From Chryseomicrobium sp. FSL W7-1435 (GTDB lineage: Bacteria > Bacillota > Bacilli > Bacillales_A > Planococcaceae): 64,000 nucleotides of DNA. Both the position numbers and the translations under genes were made by a program. This document shows, piece after piece, positions 25,881 to 34,784 of the stretch. The notes under the pieces were generated by a model, which saw nothing but the letters and a program-made list of their open reading frames with translations, was not told the origin of the DNA and did not search any database. The stretch is taken from assembly GCF_038595005.1 (NCBI RefSeq), contig NZ_CP151997.1:992001-1056000 (forward strand). The letters run 5' to 3'. Position 1 is the first letter of the stretch. Every line of letters begins with the position of its first letter.

Positions 25881-26864
25881 CTACGCTTTTGCAAGTTCTT
25901 CTACCATTAAATCGAGTACATGATCCGGTGTAAGTCCCATGGCTTCAGCTTCGTAATTAAGACGAATACGGTGGCGAAGGACCGGTTTGATAGATTGCTT
26001 CAAGTCGGCAATCGACACATGCAACCGTCCTGCCAAGAACGCACGAGCTTTTGCGATTCGGATCAAGCTCTGCAAGCCACGTGGACCGCTTCCGAATTGC
26101 ACGTAACGTGTAATCGGTTCGATTGTCGAGCTCTCCGGATGAGTAGACGTAATCAGTGTGATGGCATAGTCCATCAAGTCATCGGCTAGCAGAACATGTT
26201 TCACCATGGCCTGGGCTTCTCGAATTTCTTCAGCTGACAGCACTCGCTGCAAGTCGCGCTGAGCTGTGCCTGTCGTGCGGAGCATAATCTCCTTTAGTTC
26301 TTGTTTAGATGGATACGGCAACACGACCTTGCATAAAAAACGGTCGACTTGCGCTTCGGGAAGGGGGTAAGTTCCTTCCATTTCAATCGGGTTTTGAGTC
26401 GCCAACACGAAAAACGGTTCTTCCATAGGCCGCGTTTCGCCGAGTACCGTTACTGTATGTTCTCCCATAGCTTCAAGCAGAGCACTTTGCGTTTTCGGGG
26501 TAGCCCGGTTGATTTCATCAGCTAGCACCAGTTGGTGGAAGATCGGTCCTTTTTTGAAGACGAAGTCGGTCTTGCCGTCTTCGCTGCGTTCAATCATGCT
26601 GGTCCCCGTGATGTCTGCTGGCATCAAATCGGGGGTGAACTGGATACGGGAAAAGGATAAGTCGCAGACGTCGCCAATTGTGCGGATGAGCATCGTCTTT
26701 CCAAGGCCAGGAAGCCCTTCGAGGAGCGTATGTCCACCCGCAATCATGGCAAGCATCGTGTAGTCAACAGCTTCTTGTTGACCTACGATGAACGTGCTGA
26801 TTTCTTGTTTCGCTTGTGCGAATTTCGCACTCATCTGTTCGAAGTGTTCTGGTGTATAGTTCAT
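25881..26864 (-). CDS. MoxR-family AAA+ ATPase
   Basis: 327 residues. Walker A GLPGLGKT, Walker B LVLADEINRATPKTQSALLEAM region, sensor ATQNPIEMEGTYPLPEAQVD, and the lid domain with RHRIRLNYEAEAMG. MoxR proteins act as chaperones that mature or activate vWA-domain complexes. ATG at 26864 is preceded by GGAGG at ideal spacing; a longer frame to 26975 overlaps the upstream gene and is rejected. Confidence 0.9.
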   Translation of the reverse strand: MNYTPEHFEQMSAKFAQAKQEISTFIVGQQEAVDYTMLAMIAGGHTLLEGLPGLGKTMLIRTIGDVCDLSFSRIQFTPDLMPADITGTSMIERSEDGKTDFVFKKGPIFHQLVLADEINRATPKTQSALLEAMGEHTVTVLGETRPMEEPFFVLATQNPIEMEGTYPLPEAQVDRFLCKVVLPYPSKQELKEIMLRTTGTAQRDLQRVLSAEEIREAQAMVKHVLLADDLMDYAITLITSTHPESSTIEPITRYVQFGSGPRGLQSLIRIAKARAFLAGRLHVSIADLKQSIKPVLRHRIRLNYEAEAMGLTPDHVLDLMVEELAKA

Positions 26865-26874
26865 AGTGCCTCCA

Positions 26875-28290
26875 TTAATCTGTTGTTTGGATGGATGAAA
26901 AATAAGACTGTACATAGTTTTGTAAATCAGTCGGTAATTGTAGACGATCAACGCTTTCTCGGTACAATGGTGCATAGTCTCCTACAGCGTCTTGATACGG
27001 GCGAATCGTGCCTTTTGTGACAGGCGTTTCACCGGTCTGTTCACCGACTGCTTGGCCTTCACCTAACTGGCCGCCGTCAGTGGTCGTTTCTCCAGGTTTG
27101 CCGATGCGGTTGGGAATGGCGACGAGCGAGCGTTCACCCATGCCAGATCCACCTTGTGTGCCGCCTTGTCCTCCGCCAGATCCAGAGCCTTGACCTTGTC
27201 CTTGACCTTGCCCTTGACCTTGCCCTTGACCTTGCCCTTGACCTTGACCTTCGCCTTGACCTTGACCTTCGCCCTGCCCCTGACCTTCACCCTGAGCCTG
27301 GCCTTCGCCTTGACCCTGCCCCTGACCTTCGCCTTGACCTTCACCCTGGCTTTCGCCTTGCTCACCAGCTTCACCTTGCTCGCCAGTCTGAGTTTCTTGA
27401 TTAGCGTTTTGATTCTGAGCCGTAGTTGCTAGTTGAGTCGGCGTGGAAAGTGGCTGCCCGATTTTTGCCATGGCGCTCTGTGCGGCTTTCATTTGTTCGG
27501 AAAGGCCGTCGATAGAAGCGGTCAGTTCCGCCAATTGTTCTTTTTCTTCAGCAGTGAGACCAGGTTTTGAGGCATCGTTTTCAGCCTGTTGTTGCTTTTT
27601 CACGAGCTGCGCTTTTTGAAGTTCCAGCTCTTTTTTCGTCTTGGTGACGTTTTCCCAAGCTTTCTTCGCGGTATCTGCTTTTTGTAATTCCTTTTCAAGT
27701 TCCGCTACTTTCTTTTTCACTTCCGGTTGCTTAGTAGCTTGCTCCAGTTTCTTTGCTTCTTTCTCGAGCTCTTTGACGACTGCTTTTTCAACTTCCGTGT
27801 CTTGCGCAACGATTTGGTCGTCTGACGGAATCAATAAACTGATGGAGCCGAGCACGACAAATAAAAAGCTGAGAAGCAGCAGACGCGGCGACCAATTCAC
27901 CCGAACTGCTTTGTTGAATCGCTGCTCGGCAGCAGGGACTAAAGGAGTCACCTTGCTTTCCAAATACGTAAGAAGTGGGGAAGGTGTCGTTGCCTGTGCT
28001 ACTGTAATAAATTCATTTTCAGGAAAGGCTGCATCATAGAGACGAAGCGATTCCAGTTGAGTCGGTCTCTTCCGCATCAGGTAGATAAAGTAACCGATAC
28101 CTACTACAGCGGCAGTCCCTAACGCAATCCACTGGTAATAGAGGAGGACGAAAAACCGAGACACGAGGAGCAGCGTAAACCAGGTGATGGCAGCAGCGAT
28201 CAGTGCATGTTGCAGTTGTTCGACAGCGAACACGCGTACGACGCGTTGGTGGGCACGTCGTATCATCGGTTGCCATTTTGGATTGGCCAT
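26875..28290 (-). CDS. Membrane protein with coiled coil and Gly-Gln-rich linker
   Basis: 471 residues. Two helices near 30-75 and a third near 135-155, then a long charged coiled coil (about 165-270; KKLEQATKQPEVKKKVAELE), then a GQ/GE-rich low-complexity segment of some 65 residues and a C-terminal region ending QNYVQSYFSSIQTTD. The topology resembles DUF4175-type proteins found beside MoxR genes. Function unknown; possibly a scaffold on which MoxR/DUF58 act. Starts 12 bp after the permease stop. Confidence 0.7.
   Translation of the reverse strand: MANPKWQPMIRRAHQRVVRVFAVEQLQHALIAAAITWFTLLLVSRFFVLLYYQWIALGTAAVVGIGYFIYLMRKRPTQLESLRLYDAAFPENEFITVAQATTPSPLLTYLESKVTPLVPAAEQRFNKAVRVNWSPRLLLLSFLFVVLGSISLLIPSDDQIVAQDTEVEKAVVKELEKEAKKLEQATKQPEVKKKVAELEKELQKADTAKKAWENVTKTKKELELQKAQLVKKQQQAENDASKPGLTAEEKEQLAELTASIDGLSEQMKAAQSAMAKIGQPLSTPTQLATTAQNQNANQETQTGEQGEAGEQGESQGEGQGEGQGQGQGEGQAQGEGQGQGEGQGQGEGQGQGQGQGQGQGQGQGQGQGSGSGGGQGGTQGGSGMGERSLVAIPNRIGKPGETTTDGGQLGEGQAVGEQTGETPVTKGTIRPYQDAVGDYAPLYRESVDRLQLPTDLQNYVQSYFSSIQTTD
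27180..27365 (-). repeat. Low-complexity hexanucleotide tract inside a CDS
   Basis: Tandem CAAGGT/CAAGGC-like hexamers encode repeated Gly-Gln and Gly-Glu pairs. Such tracts change length by slippage in multiples of six, so the frame is kept. Confidence 0.85.
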
Positions 28291-28302
28291 GAATATCCTC
28301 CT

Positions 28303-29148
28303 TTAGCGCATCTTGCTCATATTGACGCGCAGTTTTTTAATGGAAATAAACAGCGCAAGAATGGTAATTAAGAGATAAAAACTAATATAGATCACCCACA
28401 CTGGGAAATCGATCTGGGTCATCTCATTCAAGAAAAACATACCATCTGGACTGACAAGTGAGAACGCCATGATTCCCGGGTTAATGCTCGCCCAGAAGTG
28501 ACCGATTGGGGAAGGGGATGGAGTTCCCATTCCGAGTCCGTAACTTGCTTGAATAGAGAGTACAAGAAAGAACGCCGTAACGCCTGTTAAGAACAGCATG
28601 GAACCATAGGTCGCAATCATCGAAACAATGGTTTTTTTCGTGATCGTCGAGAACATGACACCTAAGCTTCCGATTGCCAGAACTGTCAATAAGAAGAATA
28701 GGAAAATCTGCACGAGTTGAAGGGGGGAGACCCCGCCAAACAAGAACACCAAGCTATAGATCGGCAGACCAGAAATCAACATCAACACTAAGAAGGAAAG
28801 AGAGGATGCCAGCTTACCGAAAATGATTTGCCAAGATTTTTGAGCGGTCGTCAGTAAAATGGTTAGTGTCTGCTTTTCTCGTTCACTACTAATCGTTCCA
28901 GCAGTAAGTCCAGGAGTAATGAACAGCACGAGCCCTAATTGGATATACGTTAACACGATGAACATATAATAGCTTTCCTCTGGTCGGAAGAAGCCACTTC
29001 CTGTGAAGCTGGTCGCCATGAAAATCATCCCGAACACAAAGGTGCTGAGTGCCAGTAAGTAAAAGAGCAAACCTACCGAACTCTTGACACTGCGAAAACG
29101 AAGCTTTAATTCTTTAATCAATACCGGGTTGTAGAGGAGTGCTTTCAT
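28303..29148 (-). CDS. ABC-2 type transporter permease
   Basis: 281 residues with six membrane helices; N-terminal ALLYNPVLIKELKLRFR is typical of ABC-2 permeases, followed by GLTAGTISSEREKQTLTILL, the conserved coupling region. Overlaps the ATPase gene by 4 bp (ATGA). Substrate unknown. Confidence 0.85.
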   Translation of the reverse strand: MKALLYNPVLIKELKLRFRSVKSSVGLLFYLLALSTFVFGMIFMATSFTGSGFFRPEESYYMFIVLTYIQLGLVLFITPGLTAGTISSEREKQTLTILLTTAQKSWQIIFGKLASSLSFLVLMLISGLPIYSLVFLFGGVSPLQLVQIFLFFLLTVLAIGSLGVMFSTITKKTIVSMIATYGSMLFLTGVTAFFLVLSIQASYGLGMGTPSPSPIGHFWASINPGIMAFSLVSPDGMFFLNEMTQIDFPVWVIYISFYLLITILALFISIKKLRVNMSKMR

Positions 29149-30080
29149 TTCGTCTCCACTCCTTTCGTGATTTCCATAAAGACATCTTCCAGATCAGTCT
29201 CAGCCTGTGAGAACGTGATAATTGGGAGATCTTTTAAAATAGCTGCTTTTAATAATTCACGTTGTTGGTCATCGGTTCCTCTGTATAAGAAGGAAACAAG
29301 AGAACGTGTGTCATCTGTAGCGATAGCCGAAACGAATGGTTGTTCTTCGATGAACTGAACAAATTCAGTAGTGCCTCCAAGAAGGTGCACAGTTACTGGT
29401 CGTTCATTCTGAAGTTTCTCATGAATCTCTGCTACACTGCCATGCGCCACAAGCTGCCCACCGTCTAAAACGCCGATCTCATCACACATCTCGGCAAGTT
29501 CCGGTAAGATATGCGATGAAATCAAAATTGTTTTGCCCATGCTCTTCAAGTGTTTCAAAATGTCGCGCATCTCAATACGTGCTCGTGGGTCCAACCCTGA
29601 AGCTGGCTCATCCAGGATGAGGACAGATGGATCATGGATCAATGCACGTGCCAAGCACAGACGTTGTTTCATTCCGCGTGACAACACGTCGACATATTCG
29701 TAGCGTTTGTTTGTTAAGTTCACGAGCTCCAATAGTTCAGGAATCAATTTAGCCCGCTGCTCTGCTGGAATCCCATAGCTTGCCCCGTAAAAGTCGAGGT
29801 ATTCGTCTGCTTTTAGTTGGTCATAGACTCCGAAAAAGTCAGGCATATAACCAATTTGTTTTCGTACTTCGTGTGGCTGTTTGCGCACCGATTGGCCATT
29901 GATAAATGCCTCGCCGCTTGTTGGTTGTAACAGGGTGGAGAGGATTGAGAACGTCGTTGATTTCCCAGCGCCGTTTGCTCCAACAAACCCAAACACAACG
30001 CCCTCACCAATTGTCAGGTTCAAATCTTTTAAGGCATAGAAATTTCCATAGCGTTTTGTCAGTCCTTTGATTTCAATCAT
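29145..30080 (-). CDS. ABC transporter ATP-binding protein
   Basis: 311 residues. Walker A GANGAGKST, signature LSRGMKQRL, Walker B LILDEPASGLDPRAR, H loop in ISSHILPE. The C-terminal 90 residues form the extension usual for ABC-2 exporters. Translationally coupled by 4-bp overlaps to the genes on both sides. Confidence 0.9.
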   Translation of the reverse strand: MIEIKGLTKRYGNFYALKDLNLTIGEGVVFGFVGANGAGKSTTFSILSTLLQPTSGEAFINGQSVRKQPHEVRKQIGYMPDFFGVYDQLKADEYLDFYGASYGIPAEQRAKLIPELLELVNLTNKRYEYVDVLSRGMKQRLCLARALIHDPSVLILDEPASGLDPRARIEMRDILKHLKSMGKTILISSHILPELAEMCDEIGVLDGGQLVAHGSVAEIHEKLQNERPVTVHLLGGTTEFVQFIEEQPFVSAIATDDTRSLVSFLYRGTDDQQRELLKAAILKDLPIITFSQAETDLEDVFMEITKGVETK

Positions 30081-32503
30081 TGTGCAACCTCCCCAGTCAG
30101 CGCTATCTCTGGCACTTTTGTGATGTCGTTGCCGGAACTGTCTAGTTTCGACAGGCGCAGTTCGATCACTTGTTCCTTGTTAATATAGTCGGCAATATTC
30201 TCTGTAAGTTTTGTGCGAGTCTCGGTTACAGGCTCGAATTCACCTGTTTTTTGATTGAGCAGTTCAACCGTCATCGTTGCCGAAGCACTATTTGTAAGGG
30301 AGAGTTCTTTCCACACGATGGATTGCTCTGTCACATTTTTAGGAACTCCTACTTCATAAGTGAATTCGCCGTTTTCCATAAACCATTCATTAGGTACTCC
30401 TTGTGTTTTCTCAGCGTAGAGTCCTTTGTCGGAATACACGGAAACCTCCATCGAATCAAACGGTAAAGAAAATTCGCCTTTGAAAAGAGTGGACGATTCA
30501 AACGGCTGGATTAGCAGGTTTGTTGCATCGAGTTCAGCTCGTTCATCTTGTATCTGAATGGGTACGATAGGTTCTTTAGCGATGGCTACCACTAATGGTG
30601 TAGTCGTATCACGGGATCCTAAGTACATAGAATACGCATTGAGAATGGCTTTTTTGCGTTCTTCTGGAAGCTTTTCAGAAGTCATGCCCATCGCGCCTCC
30701 GTAATACCCACCCGAATAATTGGCTGAGCCGGACTTCGCTGGTAAAAGTAAGCCACCTTTATGCTTTTCATTTACTTGAAGAGTAGCTCCTGCTTCGATA
30801 TCTCCCAGATCAATCTTCTTGGCTCCCGTCCAAATCTGAACATCAGTTACTGGGAACGGGAAGGTGTTCTCAATCGTGCCAGTGATGGTCTCGGAATTGT
30901 TTTCGATATTCACGTTCAATTTTCCAGTTGATTGAACGGTGGACTCACCAAGTATGGTGGAAGTGGACCAATACGCGACATTTCGTAGTGTTAGTGATGG
31001 ACTTTCTGCTTCATTTTCAAGAATGGATTTCATGCGTGTATTCATTGGGTCACCTGAAAAATTTTGCCCTTTCCAAGTCGACATGCTAGTGCCTTGTCCA
31101 GCGGTCAGTTTGTATTCACCACTGCGGTTGGATAGTAGTGTCTCGACATAGTGACCATTCATCGTCCCGTCTTGTTGCATTTCATAAAAGCTAAGTTGAT
31201 GAACTTGTGGCTTTGCGATACGATCACGAGCTCCGTAACCGAAAATCGCCACGGATGTCAAAATGGCAATTGATGGAATGATCCACCAAGAATGTTCCCG
31301 TTTGTCTTTTCGTTTAAGAACGAAGTAAAGAAGAGGTCCGACTAGTAAAAAGTAAATAAAGATAATAACAGCAATTCCTTGGACCGATACTTCAAAAGAC
31401 GGAAACAGTTCATTGACGTAGACCGACTCGTAACCAATGCTATCCAAAACGGACTGGTTCCCGTAATGAATAGACGATGGAGAACTGATGATTTTCGCAT
31501 CGTTGAATAATGTAGTGAGTAGTTCATCGTAGCCTTTTTCTGAAGAAAGAGGTTTGTCCCCTAAAGAAAATGCAGTTTGTATGACAACCCCGTCACCTAG
31601 TTTTTTCATAGCCGTGACAGAAGTGTCTTCAATGCTCCAGACGTTGACTGCGCCTTCAGTCAAGGTTCCTTGTTGAATAGTGATTGCATTTGGCAAATCT
31701 GTCGTTTTTGCGTAGCTTTGCGCTTGTTCAGGAGTAATAGTTGCTGTGTTGTTTGAGAGTTTTAGTGGTAAATGTGCTGCAACTTGTCCAAATTCCGCTT
31801 CTCCTTTTGAAGTAGCTCCTGCAATCAGTGTCCCTCCTGCTGACACCCAATCAAGTAGCGCTTGTTGTTCGGAATCAGACCAATCAGCAATTGAAAATTC
31901 ATCCAAAATAACTACACTTGCCATCTCCCAGTCCTTTTTCGAAGTCGGCATCACACCATTTTTTAAATGATTGAGTGAAATGACTTCTGGACGAAGACCT
32001 TGCGTAAATTTAATATTGCGAAGGGCAGTGAGACGGTCTGTTGATTCTGTAAGTGTAAAGAGGAAAATCGTGTCTCCTGCAAAGAAACTCGGACGCACAC
32101 TACGGTCGCCTTTAAAGTCGACCTCTTTCCCGTCTTCCCAGCCGCCTTCATATAGGAAAATCATTTGAGTATTAGTCCCAGAGTACATATAATCTTCTGT
32201 CAGGCTGGTTAAGCTAAGAGTAATAGTTTTTGTTTCACCAGCTGCCAACGTAAGTGGCAATGCACGTGCGGAGCCGATCTCATACGATTCAGGTGTGTCA
32301 ATCACGATATCTCCCGAAAAATCATCTCCATTGTTTTGTAGCGTGATTGTCAGCGGTACGCCTTCTCCATACAAAACCTTATTGTCAAAACCTGCGTTTG
32401 CCTTGATCGTGATGTCCGATTTTGCAAAAACAGTGGTCGGTATGAGGAGCACACCTAACACGAGTAGCATGAGAATGCCGAGTGCAGATAGTCCTTTTTT
32501 CAT
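30077..32503 (-). CDS. Large secreted/membrane protein heading the MoxR-ABC operon
   Basis: 808 residues. Signal peptide (LSALGILMLLVLGVLLIPTT...FAK), a beta-rich extracytoplasmic N-terminal half (Ig-like region, then a GATase-like segment near 150-290), two central membrane helices (FEVSVQGIAVIIFIYFLLVG and WWIIPSIAILTSVAIFGYGA), then another extracytoplasmic region. No enzyme motif recognised. First gene of the operon, overlapping the ATPase gene by 4 bp. Probably the surface component working with the ABC pair. Confidence 0.65.
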   Translation of the reverse strand: MKKGLSALGILMLLVLGVLLIPTTVFAKSDITIKANAGFDNKVLYGEGVPLTITLQNNGDDFSGDIVIDTPESYEIGSARALPLTLAAGETKTITLSLTSLTEDYMYSGTNTQMIFLYEGGWEDGKEVDFKGDRSVRPSFFAGDTIFLFTLTESTDRLTALRNIKFTQGLRPEVISLNHLKNGVMPTSKKDWEMASVVILDEFSIADWSDSEQQALLDWVSAGGTLIAGATSKGEAEFGQVAAHLPLKLSNNTATITPEQAQSYAKTTDLPNAITIQQGTLTEGAVNVWSIEDTSVTAMKKLGDGVVIQTAFSLGDKPLSSEKGYDELLTTLFNDAKIISSPSSIHYGNQSVLDSIGYESVYVNELFPSFEVSVQGIAVIIFIYFLLVGPLLYFVLKRKDKREHSWWIIPSIAILTSVAIFGYGARDRIAKPQVHQLSFYEMQQDGTMNGHYVETLLSNRSGEYKLTAGQGTSMSTWKGQNFSGDPMNTRMKSILENEAESPSLTLRNVAYWSTSTILGESTVQSTGKLNVNIENNSETITGTIENTFPFPVTDVQIWTGAKKIDLGDIEAGATLQVNEKHKGGLLLPAKSGSANYSGGYYGGAMGMTSEKLPEERKKAILNAYSMYLGSRDTTTPLVVAIAKEPIVPIQIQDERAELDATNLLIQPFESSTLFKGEFSLPFDSMEVSVYSDKGLYAEKTQGVPNEWFMENGEFTYEVGVPKNVTEQSIVWKELSLTNSASATMTVELLNQKTGEFEPVTETRTKLTENIADYINKEQVIELRLSKLDSSGNDITKVPEIALTGEVAQ

Positions 32504-32654
32504 TGTTTGTTCCCCCTAAATTTTCTATTTCTCTCTATCTATATAATGGTAACGTATCAGTTATCGATTAGTTTCAAAAATTTTCAAATTATTTCTGTCG
32601 GGGTATGATTTTCGGTGATGGTGGGTTTAAGGGGGGAGGAAACTCGCGTTTGAA

Positions 32655-32735
32655 AGCGGACGATACTCGCCAGAATGACGCCGATAGTCGGGCAAACCCC
32701 GACGATACTCCCCGAATGCCCCCCGATACTCCACC
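32655..32735. repeat. Tandem array with exact 21-nt period (CGATACTC core)
   Basis: CGATACTC or one-base variants start at 32661, 32682, 32703 and 32724, each exactly 21 nt apart. The array lies in the 430-bp gap between the head of the MoxR operon and galE. Core and period match the array at 20255. Confidence 0.8.
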
Positions 32736-32919
32736 ATCCACATAAAACACCCTAGCAATCTGGCTGCCACTACAAAGAAAAAACTTTATTACACAAGCCC
32801 TTGCTAGAAAAAGCCCTTAACACTCAATCCCCACGAACTTTTCTCAATGACACAATACTTTCGAACAGAAAAAAACCACAATTCCTTCTATTTCTAAGGG
32901 TCTTGAATAAACTGTCCAA

Positions 32920-32935
32920 AAGGAGTGGTAGCATT
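32920..32935 (+). promoter_or_regulatory. Shine-Dalgarno and apparent AUU start codon of galE
   Basis: AAGGAG at 32920-32925, 7 nt spacer, ATT at 32933. The following codons read PIIVTGGLGFIGSH, the exact N-terminus expected of GalE. No ATG, GTG or TTG gives a complete first strand. Confidence 0.7.
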
Positions 32936-33940
32936 CCGATTATTGTGACGGGTGGACTTGGGTTCATTGGGAGCCATGTAGCAGCTGCTTTACTTGAAAA
33001 AGGATATACGGTTCATCTTGTAGATAATCTGGCAAAGTCTTCCCTGTCACGATTGAGTGATCTTCAAAATTTGTATCCTGATCAACCGATTTCCTTCACC
33101 GAGTTAGACTGCACAAACTCTCTTGAGATAGACGCTCTATTTTCAACATTGGATGTGGAAGGCGTCATTCACTGTGCGGGCTATAAATCTGTACAGGAAT
33201 CCATTGCAAATCCTCTAAATTACTACCGAAACAACCTTCTTTCCACGATTACATTACTGGAAGCTTGTTTAAAATTCGAAGTTCCAAAGTTCATTTTCAG
33301 CTCCTCAGCAACCGTTTATGGCAAAGCGGATTCTCCGATGGTTGAACAAAGCCCAATTGGTTCGGCCGAAACGCCTTATGGGGAAACGAAAGCCATGAGT
33401 GAACGAATTTTAAGTGACACACAGAAAGCTAATCCATCGCTCAGCATTACAGCATTGAGATACTTTAATCCAGTAGGTGCGCATCCGAGTGGACTGATTG
33501 GAGAGGGGGAAGGGTCTGGCAATTTGATGCCAGCTATCTTGCGGACTGCCAACAAACTGCAATCATCTGTAACGATTCATGGCTTCAATTATCCGACCAA
33601 GGATGGGACATGTGTTCGGGATTTTATTCATGTCATGGATCTTGCGGAAGGGCACGTGGCGGCGTTCGAGTCGGAACATCTTGGATACACTGTAGTGAAT
33701 CTTGGTACGGGTAACGGGACAACTGTGAAAGAACTAACCACAACATTTGAACGGGTGAATCGGATTACGATTCCTGTTAATTTCGGAGAGGAACGAGAAG
33801 GGGACTTGCCTAGTTGTTATGCGGATGTGCAGAAAGCTTACGAAATATTTGGCTGGAGAGCTAGCCGCTCGCTTGAGGATATGTGTGTAGACGCTTGGCG
33901 GTACGAGTGTTTTAAACTGAGAATGCAGCTAAAAAATTAG
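32933..33940 (+). CDS. galE: UDP-glucose 4-epimerase
   Basis: Interconverts UDP-glucose and UDP-galactose with bound NAD+. 335 residues. Rossmann motif TGGLGFIGSH at the N-terminus, Ser/Tyr/Lys catalytic set with FSSSATVYG and TPYGETKAMSE, then YFNPVGAHPSGLIGE and DGTCVRDFIHVMDLAEGH, all diagnostic of GalE. The frame is open upstream to 32801, but that part has no homology. AUU at 32933 is the best start: strong ribosome binding site and conserved N-terminus. Monocistronic. Confidence 0.88.
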   Translation: MPIIVTGGLGFIGSHVAAALLEKGYTVHLVDNLAKSSLSRLSDLQNLYPDQPISFTELDCTNSLEIDALFSTLDVEGVIHCAGYKSVQESIANPLNYYRNNLLSTITLLEACLKFEVPKFIFSSSATVYGKADSPMVEQSPIGSAETPYGETKAMSERILSDTQKANPSLSITALRYFNPVGAHPSGLIGEGEGSGNLMPAILRTANKLQSSVTIHGFNYPTKDGTCVRDFIHVMDLAEGHVAAFESEHLGYTVVNLGTGNGTTVKELTTTFERVNRITIPVNFGEEREGDLPSCYADVQKAYEIFGWRASRSLEDMCVDAWRYECFKLRMQLKN

Positions 33941-34034
33941 TTTCCAATTACTTTTACTATTCTCAAAATGTCTCTGTTCTTCCTATCTTTCTTGTCTTAT
34001 ACTTAGTTCATCATACTTGAAAAGGTAGGACACT

Positions 34035-34511
34035 ATGAACAACCAATCATTCCATTTACTTCAACCCAATCAGCTATCATTCGATTCCTATTTCAAAGTA
34101 TACGTGACACCTGAAGGACTCTACTTTGCAAAGATAGGGGGCCAACTGCATAGCGACGAGGCATACGACTCATTGCCATTAGTCGCAGGACTTGCGCTTT
34201 ATTTACCCTATAAGCAAATGCAAAAGAAGCAGCAACAGCGAGAAGAGGCTTATGATCAATTAGCAACTACAAATCGCTTCTCTGAAATCCTCGCGAATTC
34301 TCGAAATTCCTTGATTCGTAAAGAAGAACTCAAACAGGTTACTGTTAGTGAAAAGAAAAGCTTTCACACAATGTATTCAGGTAGCGGTTCAATCACCCTT
34401 TCGTTGACGAATGGAAAAAAACAAAAATTCTTAGTGCCTTCTCATGAGTCATTAACTGCTATTCAAGGAGCTCTTGCTTCCAACTTAGAAGTAGCCGTTG
34501 AAAAAAATTAG
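34035..34511 (+). CDS. Hypothetical protein
   Basis: 158 residues; I do not recognise the family. It begins with a short beta-rich part, has one hydrophobic segment (LPLVAGLALYLPY), a Gln/Glu-rich helix and a C-terminal region with beta strands (SGSITLSLTNGKKQKFLV), a layout like bacterial PH-like domains. ATG follows AAAGGTAGGA. Ends 7 bp before repeat element A. Confidence 0.6.
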   Translation: MNNQSFHLLQPNQLSFDSYFKVYVTPEGLYFAKIGGQLHSDEAYDSLPLVAGLALYLPYKQMQKKQQQREEAYDQLATTNRFSEILANSRNSLIRKEELKQVTVSEKKSFHTMYSGSGSITLSLTNGKKQKFLVPSHESLTAIQGALASNLEVAVEKN

Positions 34512-34517
34512 CTAAAC

Positions 34518-34770
34518 AAAAAGAGGCTGGGACAAAATATATTATTAGAACTCATTAGTTAGAAAGTTGAGTGGAGTGTAGGGGCTGACTCCAGTGGGAT
34601 CAAAAGTCGAAACGTGAGACCCCGCAGGAGCTTGCGACGAGGAGGCTCACGACGCGCCCACGGAACGCAGCCCCGGAATGGAACTCAATATACACGAAAA
34701 ATCAGCAAATTCTCTGGAATTCATTCACTCTAGAGAACTTGCTGATTTATTTTTGTCCCAATCTCTTTTT
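34518..34770. repeat. Inverted-repeat-bounded intergenic element, copy A (short form)
   Basis: Ends are AAAAAGAGGCTGGGACAAAA on the left and its near complement TTTTGTCCCAATCTCTTTTT on the right. Inside are a GC-rich block (GGGGCTGACTCCAGTGGGAT ... GAACGCAGCCCCGG) and an AT-rich hairpin AATCAGCAAATTCTCT/AGAGAACTTGCTGATT at 34700-34748, which serves as a terminator for the convergent genes around it. Confidence 0.85.
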
Positions 34771-34784
34771 ATTATTGAAATTTT

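Noticed and set aside
27063-27432. Repetitive ORFs on both strands at the Gly-Gln tract
   Set aside because: Other-frame readings of the hexamer repeat in the real minus-strand gene.
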